The position numbers and the translations under genes were made by a program. From Distichodus sexfasciatus (lineage: Eukaryota > Chordata > Actinopteri > Characiformes > Distichodontidae), in NCBI GenBank assembly GCA_032718565.1, contig JAVGVS010000243.1, positions 129,295 through 193,294 of the forward strand: DNA of 64,000 bases. The letters are read 5' to 3'. This document shows positions 22,653 to 33,410 of this stretch, in pieces (positions within the stretch are counted from its first letter, which is position 1; every line of letters starts with the position of its first letter). The notes beneath the pieces are model-generated. The model did no database searches, was not told the origin of the DNA, and worked only from the letters and a program-made list of their open reading frames with translations.

Positions 22653-23420
22653 GCATTTCCCAAAAGCGTAGTTGCTAATGTTTTGCTAACTACATTAGCA
22701 ACACTATTTTCTTCATACTCTGTTATAGAAAATCATTAGTGCACAAACAAGAGTACAAGTTAGTGGGTTAGTGGTTTTATGGAGGGGAAGCAAAGTCAAA
22801 TAAGTACGAGGGGTAGAGTTAGGGTGTTTTCACACTTGGTCCGTTTCAGCCCTCAAAGCGAACTGAGATTGATTAGTCAGCATTTTTTATGTATATGTGA
22901 ACACACCAAACGAACTCAGACCCTTCTGAATGCAAAGTGCTCCTGGTTCGCTTCGACAGTTTTTGTTCGAAGTAAAAAACAAACAAAAAAAAAACAAACA
23001 AAAAAAAACCTATGCAGAATGCAAAGCAGTAAAGGTCTGAGAGCAGAAAAATAACAGAGTCCCCTTTCAAATGAACTCACAGTGTGAATATCAAAAGAAC
23101 CGAGTTCCCTTTCTGTTGGTCCACTTTTTGGACCACTTCTAGAGGACTGAGTTCGGTTCCTTTAAAGAGGACTATATGTGAAAACACCCTTAGTCTCCTT
23201 CATACTCCTTGAAGAGGTGTGTCTTCACACGATGTTTGAAGACAGGAAGGGACTCATATAGCAGTTCTGATGGCAAGAGGAAGTCCGTTCCACCACTGAG
23301 GAAACAACACTGAACGGAGTCTTGATGCATGTCGTCCTTTTCTTTTGAGTATCACTGGTTTCGAGACCAGCATCATTTAATGCTCTGAGAGGACGAAAAG
23401 TGTCATGTTTTATATATTGA
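22653..23420 (-). repeat. Older dispersed repeat carrying the MITE at 22822
   Basis: The sequence before 22819 and after 23193 seems to belong to one older repeat. The part at 23206-23420, including TGTTTGAAGACAGGAAGG and GTTCCACCACTGAGG, resembles sequence I recall as linked to the fish tail at 22611. It includes a 10-bp inverted GTTGCTAATG/CATTAGCAAC near 22671-22702. Family name uncertain. Confidence 0.3.
22822..23189. mobile_element. PIF/Harbinger-like MITE with TTA target duplication
   Basis: Left end GGGTGTTTTCACACTTGGTC and right end ATGTGAAAACACCC form inverted repeats matching over the outer 13 bases. TTA flanks both sides (22819-22821 and 23190-23192), the 3-bp duplication typical of PIF/Harbinger transposition. 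The 368-bp interior is non-coding. Confidence 0.75.
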
Positions 23421-23578
23421 TGTTTGAGAGATATGTACATTTTCACTATGGCTGACTGAATTCAAGTGAAGACATTCAATTTGATAATTACGACTTTGTA
23501 GTGATGTTTACATATTTAAATATTTTCCAACATGACATGAATGATGTAAGATTGCATTATGCATCTGTTTAAAAATTC

Positions 23579-23907
23579 CATGTTAAAATTGTTATGAAGC
23601 AATACTAAAAACTTGTTAAAAAACATCATGGAGCTAATATTAAAAACGTTTAATGCTAAAATCATTATTTAGGTAATATTAAGAAGTGTCAATGTTAAAT
23701 ACATGACAAATATTATGCAGCTAATGTTAAAAATGTTGAAAGTGTGATAAAAAGCTCATGGTATGCTACAATTTATGATGCCACGTTAAAATCATGATAA
23801 AAACCATATGCAGCTAATGTTAAAAATATACTGAATATCCTAAGTTAAAATATGATAAAAATGTTGTGTAGCAAATGTGAAAAATGTTGAATGCTAAAAA
23901 TGTTCAC
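23579..23907. repeat. AT-rich tandem array, unit about 55-65 bp
   Basis: ATGTTAAAA, TGATAAAAA, ATGCAGCTAATGTTAAAAAT and GAATGCTAAAA recur in order about five to six times with drift. Confidence 0.75.
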
Positions 23908-24189
23908 AATTTTGCGCTTAGGCAAATCTTGGCAAAAAATACAAATTCAGCAAGTGACTATTTTTCTTCAGTGATGCCTCTCTTCAGAGATTTTTTTTTT
24001 GATGTGGTGTTCAGACTGGACATTTGTATTCCTCCTCAAGGCTCAAAACAGATCGTCTCTAACACGATTAAGCGTCCACTGGCCCGGACGCGTCCCGCTA
24101 ACGCAGGCGAGACAAGACGCCGGCAGGTGCCTCTCCCTCGTCTCCTTACCAATTACAAACTGTCATTTTTTTAAACTTTTTTTCTCTGA
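23908..24189. other. Complex unique segment, possible conserved non-coding element
   Basis: About 24030-24150 is GC-rich and CpG-containing between AT-rich arrays (AACACGATTAAGCGTCCAC, ACGCAGGCGAGAC). Overlapping frames of 94-96 codons have no recognisable domain. Confidence 0.35.
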
Positions 24190-24955
24190 ATTAAATGCTT
24201 TACAAATTTCTGAGACTAAATTTGCACATTTACTAGAAAAATCTGATATTCTTTTAAAACATCATACATTTGCGAGAAACTAGTACAAGGTTTCAACATT
24301 AAAATTGCAAATTCATGAAATCTAAGGATGAAATCATAAATTTAGGAGGACATCCTTTCCTCATGAATGCTCCAAATTTTTAGAACTAAAGTCGCAAATT
24401 AACGAGGTAAAACCACTATGATATTTTCTAAAATTGTACACATTTGTGAGATTACAGTCGTGAATGTATGAAAGAAAAAAAAAACACTTGGATATACTTT
24501 GACATTCTAAATTACAAATTTGCATGAAAAAAGTTAAAATATCTAATATTAAAGTTACAAACTTACAACAAAAACTCTAATAATCGTTGTAGGATCATAA
24601 TTTGCAAGAGTCAGGAATTCATAAAGTCAGAGATTCTAATATGAAAGAACTGTGTTGAACTGAAGAAGGGTGTGAAGAAAAACTGAAGAAAAAAACCTTG
24701 CTTGTAAATTTGTAAATATGTAAGGAAATTGACCAAATGTACAAGAATAAAGTTGCAAATTCAGGTGGAAAGACATAGATATTCTCTGACTCTGTAAAGT
24801 TATACATTTCTCAGTCATGAATTCACAAGAAAAGAACTTGGACATTCTCTGAAATGGTCAAAATTTCTGAGATGAAGTTTGCATTTGCAAAAAAAAAAAA
24901 AAAACTAGGATAGTATCTGAAATTGTAAAGTGTGGAAAAAAGTCTAAATTTATTT
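24190..24955. repeat. AT-rich degenerate tandem array
   Basis: Phrases such as ACTTGGATATNCTCTGA, AAATTGTAAA, ACAAATTTGTGAGATTACAG and GAAAAAA recur through about 760 bp. A second short block of the same array type occurs at 46130-46290. Confidence 0.65.
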
Positions 24956-25379
24956 TTCATCTCAGAGGACATCTGACTCACTTGCTCACAAATTCTGAAG
25001 GTTGTTTTTACTATGCAGTGGGCGGAGTTTTCATTATAATGAAAATGGATAAAGAATGCAGAATAAAAACTGAGTCTTAACTCTGATATAATCCCACTCT
25101 AAACCATTCTTGACTCCAAAGTCTCTTGAGACTTTTTTCTTGCACCTGAAAATCTTTTTTTGCATTTCTAGAAACTCTTAATTTAGTGTTTAAATATATA
25201 TAAGCGGTAACGTTCATCTGACTCTTAAAATCTTCTCTAATTGCCCCATCACTTCAGTTTAGACTCGTTATATATTTGTCAGTATTAAAAATATCATAAA
25301 AATATACCTGAAGCGATGCAGTGAAGACTTTATGCTTCATTTTTTGGTGACCAGATGGATAGAGAGAGTCAAGTTTTTT
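24956..25379. other. AT-rich non-coding DNA
   Basis: AT-rich unique sequence with no gene or repeat family recognised. Confidence 0.5.
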
Positions 25380-25570
25380 TTAACATGGAATGTCAGCTCC
25401 AAACCAGACCTGCACGTATCCCCATTTTTTAAGCTTGACAGCATTATTAATTAGTGTAAAACGACATGACAGCTCGTTTTGTTCGACAGCCTCTGAAAAA
25501 CAATAGCGAACATGTGCTATTGGTGGTATTAGAGCTGGGCAAAGGCAGATTAGCAGAAACAACACCAGAT
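25380..25570. promoter_or_regulatory. Candidate regulatory element (homeodomain/SOX/TALE-like motifs)
   Basis: A repeat-free 190-bp segment with ATTATTAATTAGTG (homeodomain type), CATGACAGCTCG (TGACAG, TALE type) and AAAACAATAG (SOX type) within about 80 bp. The motif set is common in developmental enhancers of vertebrates; conservation is not tested here. Confidence 0.35.
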
Positions 25571-25599
25571 TTTCTTTTACATTTATTTTTTATTTTTTG

Positions 25600-25745
25600 T
25601 TTTCATAGCCGCCTGTAGCGATCAGACTTGTTTGACGTGGAGTCAGAACGGTCTTTATTGATTGTAATGTGGAATTAATTTTCATTTTTCCCCCTCTGGC
25701 CTCAACAAGTGTCTTTCTGGGAGAGCATGTGCTGAGATGAAAAAA
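25600..25745. other. Complex unique segment, possible conserved non-coding element
   Basis: Repeat-free balanced sequence with TTATTGATTGTAATGTGGAA and GGAATTAATTTTC, adjacent to the candidate element at 25380. Confidence 0.3.
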
Positions 25746-26347
25746 CATCCACTCATGTTCATGATTTATTTATTTATTTGTTTGTTTGTTATTTTATTGA
25801 ATGCAAGTGGCATGATCCAGAATGAAATAGAAGTTTGCATTTTTTATTTTTCAACATTTTTATATGACCCCAAAATGAGAAATGTTGTTTTTGAGTATGG
25901 GAAAAAATGTTTTTGGTTTTAATATGAAAAATGAACAAATGAGACACGGGTTGACCTCGGCCTTTCAATTTTTTTTCCTCTAAATTCCACATTATTTCAT
26001 CGCATTTTCATTCTTCTAATTTTGGATATTTTGGGAGTGAAGGGGTGGGACGAAAGGGCAAAGTAACAACATTTTTAGGGATTTGGGTTTGAGAACAGAT
26101 ACACTCAATCAAAAATCTGAACAAACATTGCCACCACTACTTCCAACTGAAGAATTATATCCAACTGAAGGAAGTCAAAAAGTGAAACTGTGATGAAAAA
26201 AGTGGCAAAAAATGAAAATAATACTCAAAAGGAAATAGAAATAAGAATTTCAAACCTTCTTAAGGAAATCCCAGTGATTTGAGCTCTCTATCAATTTGTG
26301 GATTAAGTAGAAATTTAAATCACCTTACAGTCACACCTTTTTATTTG
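25746..26347. other. AT-rich non-coding DNA
   Basis: AT-rich unique sequence. Short frames on both strands are Phe/Lys/Asn-rich and show no domain. Confidence 0.5.
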
Positions 26348-26522
26348 CCAATCAACCTATAGTGTATGCTTTTGGACTGTGGAAGGAAACAGGAGCACCT
26401 GGAGAAAACTAACGCAAACATGGGGAGAGCACGCAAACTTCACACAGAAAGACGTGGGGATCGAACCCAGGACCTTCTTCCTGTGAAATGGCAGGGCTAA
26501 CCACGGCGCCACCGTGCCGCCC
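26348..26522 (-). mobile_element. tRNA-derived SINE family B, copy 3, truncated
   Basis: Read on the minus strand it begins GGGCGGCACGGTGGCGCCG, passes a tRNA-like B box (GGGTTCGATCCCC) and ends in the CAGTCCAAAAGCATACAC region. The 3' half seen in the 58306 copy is absent. Confidence 0.8.
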
Positions 26523-26710
26523 ATCTTCTATATTATAAAAACTGAACAGTTTATTTCATATAAACTGAAACTGCAGTCAAATACAATCCCACTCTCCACA
26601 ATTAAGAAAATTGGTGAATTCTGTTGAAATCTGTAAAATGGACACAAATCCCATCAGGTTATCAATCATAATGTGTTTTGTTCAATATACTTTTTTGAGA
26701 TATTAGAAAG

Positions 26711-26959
26711 TGAAAGTGAGTGACTATTTGTCATTGTGAACACAGCACAGCAGCACACAGTGCACCACAGTGAAATGTGACCTCTGCATTTGACCCATCC
26801 ATGAAGGAATAGTGGTCAGCTTTTTGGGCAGTTCCCACAGAGCAGTGCTTGGGGACCTTGCTCATGAGTACCTCTTGGCCTCTGTACCTGTCGGGGACTT
26901 GAACTGGTGAAACCTCGATCATGGCGGCGACTCCGTAACCGTTTCGCGATCAGTTGCCC
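26711..26959 (-). mobile_element. tRNA-derived SINE family A, copy 2, near full length
   Basis: On the minus strand it runs from GGGCAACTGATCGCGAAACG through GGTTTCACCAGTTCAAGTCC, CTCATGAGCAAGGTCCCC and GGTCACATTTCACTGTGGTG to the AGTCACTCACTTTCACTTTC tail. About 249 bp, and one of the more complete copies of this family here. Confidence 0.8.
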
Positions 26960-26989
26960 TTAATATAATAATATAATAAGATGTAAGTC

Positions 26990-27360
26990 AATGTTGCATG
27001 AATTTAATCAATTCTCAGCATGAATGCCTGACTGCAACACAAGAAGAGCCATTCGGAGTCACGGGTTCAAACAATAATTTCTTGGCGTCCCACTTTCGGA
27101 AACGATTTTTGCGTTCGTGATCGAAGGACGTTGCATTGTCCCAGCCTGGTTTACACGAACCACATTGCCGTCGGCGTTTATCTTCATTAGTCCATATTAA
27201 ATTCCTGCTGCTGGAGTTCGTCCCTGAGGAGATGCTGTGTGTTCAGATGGAAAGAGGTCAACGCGAATATACATCAACTTCTTAATCAGGACCGAAGCTT
27301 TAAAAAAATGAGGCATTAATGATATTTTTGTCCCCAATCAAGCTTCATAATTGAGTTTGC
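26990..27360. promoter_or_regulatory. Candidate regulatory or conserved non-coding element
   Basis: Repeat-free, GC-balanced 370-bp segment with TTATCTTCATTAGTCCATAT, AGGCATTAATGATATTT and CCCCAATCAAGCTTC. Composition differs sharply from flanking repeats. Function is inferred only. Confidence 0.35.
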
Positions 27361-27596
27361 TGAATCGGAATGGAATGGAATGAATTATTTTGACATTTGT
27401 AAGTAGAATAGCAAATTTCAGTGACTTTTTCATTCTTTTAAACCAATACTGGACTAATAAAATTTGACATGGAGTTGGAGTAGCAGTAAGCACTGCTGAA
27501 TTAAGTAAGACTTGTTAAAATGTGTGTAATTTGTATAACATTTGTTGCAGTTTTTTGACTTTTCTTGCTATAATCTTGCTCATTTAGTACTTGTAC

Positions 27597-27972
27597 TAGG
27601 GCTGGCAAAATGATGTAAAAATGCTTTGAAACTGATCCAATTTATACTTGTTCATATCAGTTAATTCAATAAATATTTTCTCCAATTGTAAGTTCACAAT
27701 TGGTTAGTTTTTATAGTTAGCTTCTTATAGCTAAATTTCTTTTAAATTACAGTTTCTAATAGTTTCTTATAGTTAGCGTTTTATATAATTACAGTTTCTT
27801 ATAGCTTTTATAGTTAAAAGTTCTTTATAAATACAACTTACAACAGTCATTTTTCTCAGTTTTAAACACTTGCCCCATCCCTACAAAAATGCATACAAAA
27901 AATTCTTCTTTAAATGTTTAATAATCATAATTGAAAAAATCATCATATTACTTGTCATATTGCTCAGCCCTA
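27597..27972. mobile_element. MITE with TAGGGCTGGCAAAATGAT ends
   Basis: Left end TAGGGCTGGCAAAATGATGT pairs with the right end CATATTGCTCAGCCCTA; both match the short inverted ends of fish hAT-type MITEs as I recall them. 376 bp, non-coding. Its interior (27700-27835) is made of TTCTTATAGTT-type repeats. Confidence 0.65.
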
Positions 27973-28554
27973 ACTCGGACCCAGATTTCTGTTGAGCTGC
28001 CTGCTGATAACATTCCCATAAAAAGCACTACAGAAGTCAAATTGAAATAAATAGATTTTTAGCTGAAACCGGGGAGCTTTACAACCCTTTACATGATGAT
28101 GCATTATGCATTATTATTATGTATTATGCAGTTTTTTTCCCCGCCAGGTGGGCCCCGCTGCAGATTTTATGAGGTCGGCACACATGAGCTGTGGGATAAT
28201 TCTACAGTTACATTACGAGCAGTGGCCCCTTGAGCTTACACGCCATTTTAGCTTTTAGCCCTGTGAGAGAACTCCAGTGCCTCACTTTAAAAAATAGGCT
28301 TTATATATTTAGAGGCAGGGAAAGAGAAGATCTCACTCAAGGTCTCGAAAGAGAGGTGACTGAAACTTAAAACGCACCTTGGCGGCGTCACGCAGAGGCG
28401 AAACGTTTTATATGGAAACTTTTGAAATGACAACATTAGTGGCAGTGGAAGTGGAATATGTGAAAAAATCTATTTTAAAAGACTTGTGATGTGATGTACA
28501 TCCCACACAAAACAGAATCCAACGAGTAGCATAGCATATATGTGCTACTTAAGC
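27973..28554. other. Unique DNA with a complex core
   Basis: Core at about 28140-28460 (CAGATTTTATGAGGTCGG, AAAAAATAGGCTTTATATAT, GGCGGCGTCACGCAG) is repeat-free and a candidate conserved element. Flanks are AT-rich. Confidence 0.35.
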
Positions 28555-29215
28555 ATCTTATATTTAAAGTTTCTTATAGTTGCAAATTCATCTAGTTTCT
28601 TATAGTCACAGTTTCTTATAGCTACAGTATCTTATAGTTACTGTTTTTCCTAGATTCTCATGGGTGCAGTTTCTTCTAGTTTTCTTATACTTATGCTTTC
28701 TTCTGCTTTCTTTTATATTTACAATTACATATGTTTACAGTTTCTTATAGTTGCAAATTCATCTAGTTTCTTATAGCTATGGCTATGGTTACAGTTTCCT
28801 CTAGTCTCTTAAGGTTGCAGTTTCTTCAGATTTTTTTATACTTGCAGTTTTTTAAATGATTTCTTGTAGTTAAAGTTTCTTTGCATTCCATTTTGATTTT
28901 ACATGTCTGCACTGTCAATTTTGTTGCCTGCTCCGTGTTGAAGGTGATGTTCAGTGTTGCTATATGTTACACCATGGCCATGGAGAAATGTTGTCATCAC
29001 ATTTGTACATTAATAAACTAAAAAATTACAGTAAAATTGAACTTGAACTTATACCATATGGTTCCTTTTTTACAGTTTCTTATAGTTACAGTTCCTTCTA
29101 GCTTCTTATAGTTTCTTATAGTTGTGTCATCTAACTACAGTTTTTATAGTTACAGGCTTCTTCTTCTTCTTCTTTGGTTTCTCCTGTTACAGTCTAAATT
29201 TGCTGTAGTAAGCTT
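28555..29215. repeat. Degenerate array of TTCTTATAGTTACAG units
   Basis: CAGTTTCTTATAGTTACAG, GTTGCAAATTCATCTAG and TTTCTTATAGCTA recur at about 28555-28880 and 29070-29215, with an intervening unique stretch at 28881-29067. The same unit also occurs inside the MITE at 27597 and near 30030. Confidence 0.7.
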
Positions 29216-29783
29216 TCTTCTTATATTGTAATATACGGTTTTATATCTAAACAATAAACATTATAGTTTCAAAACAATGTTTAATATACCAAACAACACA
29301 GCTCCTTTGCATGACTTTACTTTAACCTAAAGCTCAGCATTAACATCTCATAACAAATCCACATCTTCTTCTACCAAGATTTCAGGTTTGAACTGACTGT
29401 CAGCCTTGTCCCTCCCCAGGCCTAATGGATCTATTAACAAGTGCAGAAACGTGGAGAACCCGGTTCTGCTTGTGAGGCCCGGCTCTTTGCCGGCTGTGTC
29501 CAATTCGTGGTTTCATGCGTTTAAAGGGCCAACGTCGCGCTGCCACGCCACATCAAAGCCGGGCGCCATAAATCAGCCGCTCCGCCAGCAACCAATTTGA
29601 GAAACCTGCACGCTTCAGTCCCTGACTCCCTCCTAATCCCCGCACTTTTAAAGTCCCTGATAAAAGCAGGTAATCCAGTTAGCCTTAACTTTTTCTGAAT
29701 CCATTAAAAAATAATCCTGTATCCAATCCTGGACAGGGGTTTTCTCTGAATCATGGCACCGGCCACTCGACTGCATATGATGG
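29216..29783. promoter_or_regulatory. Candidate regulatory or conserved non-coding element
   Basis: About 29400-29690 is GC-rich and repeat-free, with GCCTAATGGATCTATTAAC, GCGCCATAAATCAGCCGC (CDX/HOX-like core) and CTAATCCCCGC (a TAATCC homeodomain-type site). A 64-codon frame at 29406-29600 has no recognisable domain. Confidence 0.35.
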
Positions 29784-29786
29784 ATG

Positions 29787-29836
<50 letters not shown>
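29784..29836. repeat. (GA)n microsatellite
   Basis: GA repeat with one AA interruption. Confidence 0.97.
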
Positions 29837-29840
<4 letters not shown>

Positions 29841-30344
29841 AAATGAAATGGAGTAAGTATTCAAGGGAGATACAGAATATATTATCGTTTAAATTAAGTA
29901 TATATGAATTCTTGAATGCATGCAGAAAAAAACAGAACATTAATGATAGTATTTATTTTAATGGACATAAATTTAATGAAAGTTTTGTTAATTTCTCCTA
30001 TTTTATTGATGTGCGCCTCATTGTTTCTATGATTACATTTCTTATAAGTACAGTTTATAAAAATTTGTTTTTAATAGTTTTTTCAGGGACCATGATAAAC
30101 GTTTATTCCTAACAAAATATAATTTACAGTGTAGTAAAAACTATTTCATACATTTATTTTGAATTGTGTTAATTACATAATTTATTAAAAATAAATCTTA
30201 ACACACCTTAAAAGATATTTAAATCAATATAAAATGTTAAACAAAATGATTATTTTTCTTATTTTAATGAACAACATTTAGCAAAAATATTGCATAGTAA
30301 CACAAAATAATTTGCTACTTTATGCAAGTAACACTGTTTATGAT
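29837..30344. other. AT-rich non-coding DNA
   Basis: Highly AT-rich. The 89-codon frame at 29843-30112 is AT-driven and has no domain. One TTCTTATAAGTACAGTTTA unit relates to the 28555-29215 array. Confidence 0.5.
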
Positions 30345-30660
30345 GGAACGCTTTTACTAAACTGTAATTTTCGCAGAAGGAGAAAAGAGGCTTCTGTAGT
30401 GTAGGCTCGTGGTATATTTTTTGAGTCTCGTCTCATGTTTTTATGCTTTCGCAGAGACTCAATTTTGACAGCTATTTTCTCGGGAACAACAAGTCTTGAA
30501 ATTGTTTCCCCAGAGGAATGCAATGTGTTATCGTGGGAAAACGGGAGCGTTCATCTGCCTGAAATATCGCTCCAGCTGTCCTCAGCATTTCTCCATTGGG
30601 GATAATTTTGTGTTTAACTATCATGTCCAGCGTAGCTGTTTGATGTGAAGACACAACCTA
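30345..30660. promoter_or_regulatory. Candidate regulatory or conserved non-coding element
   Basis: Repeat-free 316-bp segment with ATTTTGACAGCTATTTTCTC (TALE-like TGACAGCT), CATTGGGGATAATTTTGTG and balanced composition between AT-rich flanks. Resembles the segment at 25380 in motif content. Inference only. Confidence 0.35.
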
Positions 30661-31135
30661 AACTGGACAGCAAACGCTTTATTTACAAAATTCACAAAAT
30701 CCTGAAAACGCTCATGCAAACGCACAAATTTTGGCCGAATGTTCTTAATTGCAATGTTATGTTAGAATCACATTCAAGCAGAAGTCCACATAAAAATACA
30801 AAAAAAAATCAGTATCATTTTTATATATTATATATATATATAATGCTATATTTTTAAATTAAAACATATAATGTACAAATAAACCATTACTTACAAAAAT
30901 GCTTTATTACTATGATATTTTTACAATTAACATATTTGTATACATGCAATATATTAACTGACAGACATATTTTTTATATTTATTTGAAAATAATATACAA
31001 TATTCATCCATCTGTTTATGCATATCCCTTTGTTATCCTTCTCTCTTTCACTCTCTTTTTTGTTTTCTTGCATCCATCCATCAATCCAAGCATCCAACTT
31101 TATCAGCCATTTTATCCATCCAAATTAACATATTT
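30661..31135. other. AT-rich non-coding DNA
   Basis: AT-rich with TA-rich runs near 30820-30845 and CATCCA repeats near 31070-31120. No gene supported. Confidence 0.5.
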
Positions 31136-31305
31136 GGGCAGTTGGTAGCATAATGGTTATGGAGTTTGCCGGTTATGGGTTGATCGGAAGGACGCCGGCT
31201 CGCCCGTGTCAGTTGCCCACTGCTCCTTCATGAATGGCGCGAATGCAGAGGTCACATTTCACTGTGCTGTGTTCACAATGACAAATAATCACTCACTTTC
31301 ATTTT
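31136..31305 (+). mobile_element. tRNA-derived SINE family A, copy 3
   Basis: Head GGGCAGTTGGTAGCATAATG and tail GTTCACAATGACAAATAATC with ACTCACTTTCATTTT. About 80 bases of the middle, present in the 26711 and 56591 copies, are missing. Confidence 0.8.
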
Positions 31306-31620
31306 CATATGTCATGAAAATAAGATCAGCTAAAATAAAGAGACTGAAATACAAACAATGAAAGAGAGAAAGAGGAGACAGAAAGGAGTGATTGCAAAGA
31401 AACAAACTTTAAGAGAGAAACAGATAGAGAGAGAAGACAATAGTGGAGAGAGAAATACAAGAGAAAGGGGGAGTGTTGGAGTGTTAAAGTGGAATGGAGG
31501 AATGAAAGGAGGAATGGAGAGATGGATGGAGTGAGAGGGGGAAGACAAAGTGGGGGTTAAAGTCAGAGGTGAGAGACCATGAGGGCTCAGCTGCTCTCCA
31601 AACACACTCTTTCTCTGCAT
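31306..31620. repeat. Purine-rich block
   Basis: Plus strand is strongly A+G with recurrent GAGAGAGA and GGAATGGAGG words; the minus-strand open frame of 96 codons is Ser/Leu/Pro low complexity. Confidence 0.75.
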
Positions 31621-31946
31621 GAAGCGACTCTATGCTCTGCCTACAAGCTCTGTGTGTGTGTGTGTGTGTGTGGCTACTGTGCCACTCTGTTGACAGTAAA
31701 GGTCGGTCGTGTGGAGCACATTAGGCTTTAGACCTCTAGGGAGAGAAAAAGGACACACGCACACCCACCCACACATAGACACACACACGCCGTGGCCTTC
31801 GGCTCTGCTGATGTGTGTGTGTATGTATGTGTGTGTGTGTGTGAGCGTAATGGCAGAGCTGCCTGCACTCCCACAGTGATTAAAGCCCCGACTGTGTTAT
31901 TACACACTGACAGCAGCGCTTTAGATTCCTGCAGCGTCTCTCTCTT

Positions 31947-31982
<36 letters not shown>

Positions 31983-31983
31983 G

Positions 31984-32015
<32 letters not shown>

Positions 32016-32358
32016 TACAAACACACGCAAACACACGCAAACACACACACACACACACATCTGTAAGCATGACAAGAGCTGGAGCACAGAACATATGCGC
32101 AAAACAGGCATATTATAAACACACAGCCTACATACACACACTCATACAACTTATATACAGACACAAAATGTACACGCTATATACCTAGAAATACATATAC
32201 TGTGTATACACAATATATTGAAGTATGAGTGTGTGTATGTGTGTATACACACACACACACACACACACAGACTTATACCCACTGTATATACGTATATACA
32301 CAGTATATATATACATATATACTCATACACACAACACACTTACACAGAGAATATATAC
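31621..32358. repeat. Cluster of (GT)n, (CA)n, (CT)n and TATA/CA microsatellites
   Basis: GT run at 31650-31672, GT-rich 31813-31845, CT then CA runs at 31938-32060 and CA/TA mixtures to 32340. A short complex island at about 31850-31935 (GTGATTAAAGCCCCGACTG) interrupts. Cys/Val and His/Thr frames over it are artefacts. Confidence 0.9.
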
Positions 32359-32753
32359 TAGGGGTGCACAATTCAGAAAATCTCACGATTCGATTCTGAT
32401 TCTTGAGCTCACAATTAAATTCAAAATCAATTCACGACTCAAAACATAGATGGATTTCTTTTCCTATTTTGAGTTACTTTTTCCATTTGACTGTGGAAAA
32501 AAACACACTGAATCGAATGTAGTTTTCTAAATGTAATGCACATGTACGCATACCAACTGCATTTCCTTCATGCTCACGAGAAGAAGGTCCATCTGGGAAG
32601 ATTTCGAGATTGTGCCATCCCATGTCTGGGGAAAAGCAGTGCCGTTACGTTAGTTGAAAAATATGAATTGATATTTTGTAATGCATGAATCGATTTTGAA
32701 TCATCAGAGAAAGAATCGTGATTTGATTTGTTTCAATTTTTTGCACAACTCTA
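32359..32753. mobile_element. MITE with TAGGGGTGCACAATTC ends
   Basis: Left end TAGGGGTGCACAATTCAGAA, with CACGATTCGATTCTGATTC inside it, mirrors the right end GAATCGTGATTTGATTTG followed by TTGCACAACTCTA. This is a 395-bp non-coding element with diverged inverted repeats, consistent with fish hAT-type MITEs. Confidence 0.65.
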
Positions 32754-32757
32754 ATGC

Positions 32758-32788
<31 letters not shown>

Positions 32789-33054
32789 TACTTTTTGCTT
32801 TTCTCTCTCCCTCTCCGTCTCTCTTTCTCTTTCTCTTTCAGTCTCTGTCCTCGACTGTTTGCTTCTGTTCAGATCTGTGATCTGTGTGTAATGAGGGTCT
32901 TAAATTCTTTAAGAGGATTTGGGTATAGAAGTGCAACTTAAGCTGTGTGGGAGGGAATTGGCGTTGTGTGTGTGTGTATGAGGATATGTAGATATGAGTT
33001 TCTGTATCGTACAGAATGTTTATCACAGGTACTGGATGTCAGCTCACACTCTCG
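32754..33054. repeat. (TA)n/(CA)n and CT-rich microsatellites plus unique DNA
   Basis: TA repeat at 32757-32778 followed by CA and a CT-rich stretch to about 32845; the rest is unique with a GT spot near 32966. Confidence 0.8.
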
Positions 33055-33410
33055 GCCCACTGAGTAATTGTTTCCTAAATCTGTGATTGTTAAACAGATT
33101 TACTCATTTAATTAAAATTTTACATATTAACATTAATCGATTTAGTCATAGCACTCTCAGATCAGATCAGTGAGTACACTTATAATTTCCATCTTCTTTC
33201 ACTTTAATCTCCTTTATGTAAGACACAGTTTCTCAACAATGCTCATCAAACCCAGAAGCTATTTGATCAGTTTTTGTTTAATTGCTGTGTTCTTTTTAAT
33301 TAGCTACGATTAAAAGTTGGCCAGAGGAAATGAAAATTTCCTGTTTATAATCGGGCAGCTCTTGTGTAAAGCAACAGAGGATATCTAAGAGCTAAAAGAG
33401 GTATTGATTA
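33055..33410. promoter_or_regulatory. Candidate regulatory element rich in homeodomain-type sites
   Basis: Repeat-free 356-bp segment with CATTTAATTAAAATTTTAC, AACATTAATCGATTTAG, TTTTTAATTAGCTACG and TTATAATCGGGCAGC. Four or more TAAT/ATTA cores sit in otherwise complex sequence. This is the strongest enhancer-like composition I see, but conservation is untested. Confidence 0.4.

Noticed and set aside
23579..24955. CRISPR-like array
   Set aside because: Repeats are degenerate with no unique spacers of regular length, and the context is a eukaryotic genome.
31728..32164. Cys/Val-rich 137-codon frame
   Set aside because: Encoded by CA/GT microsatellites on the minus strand.
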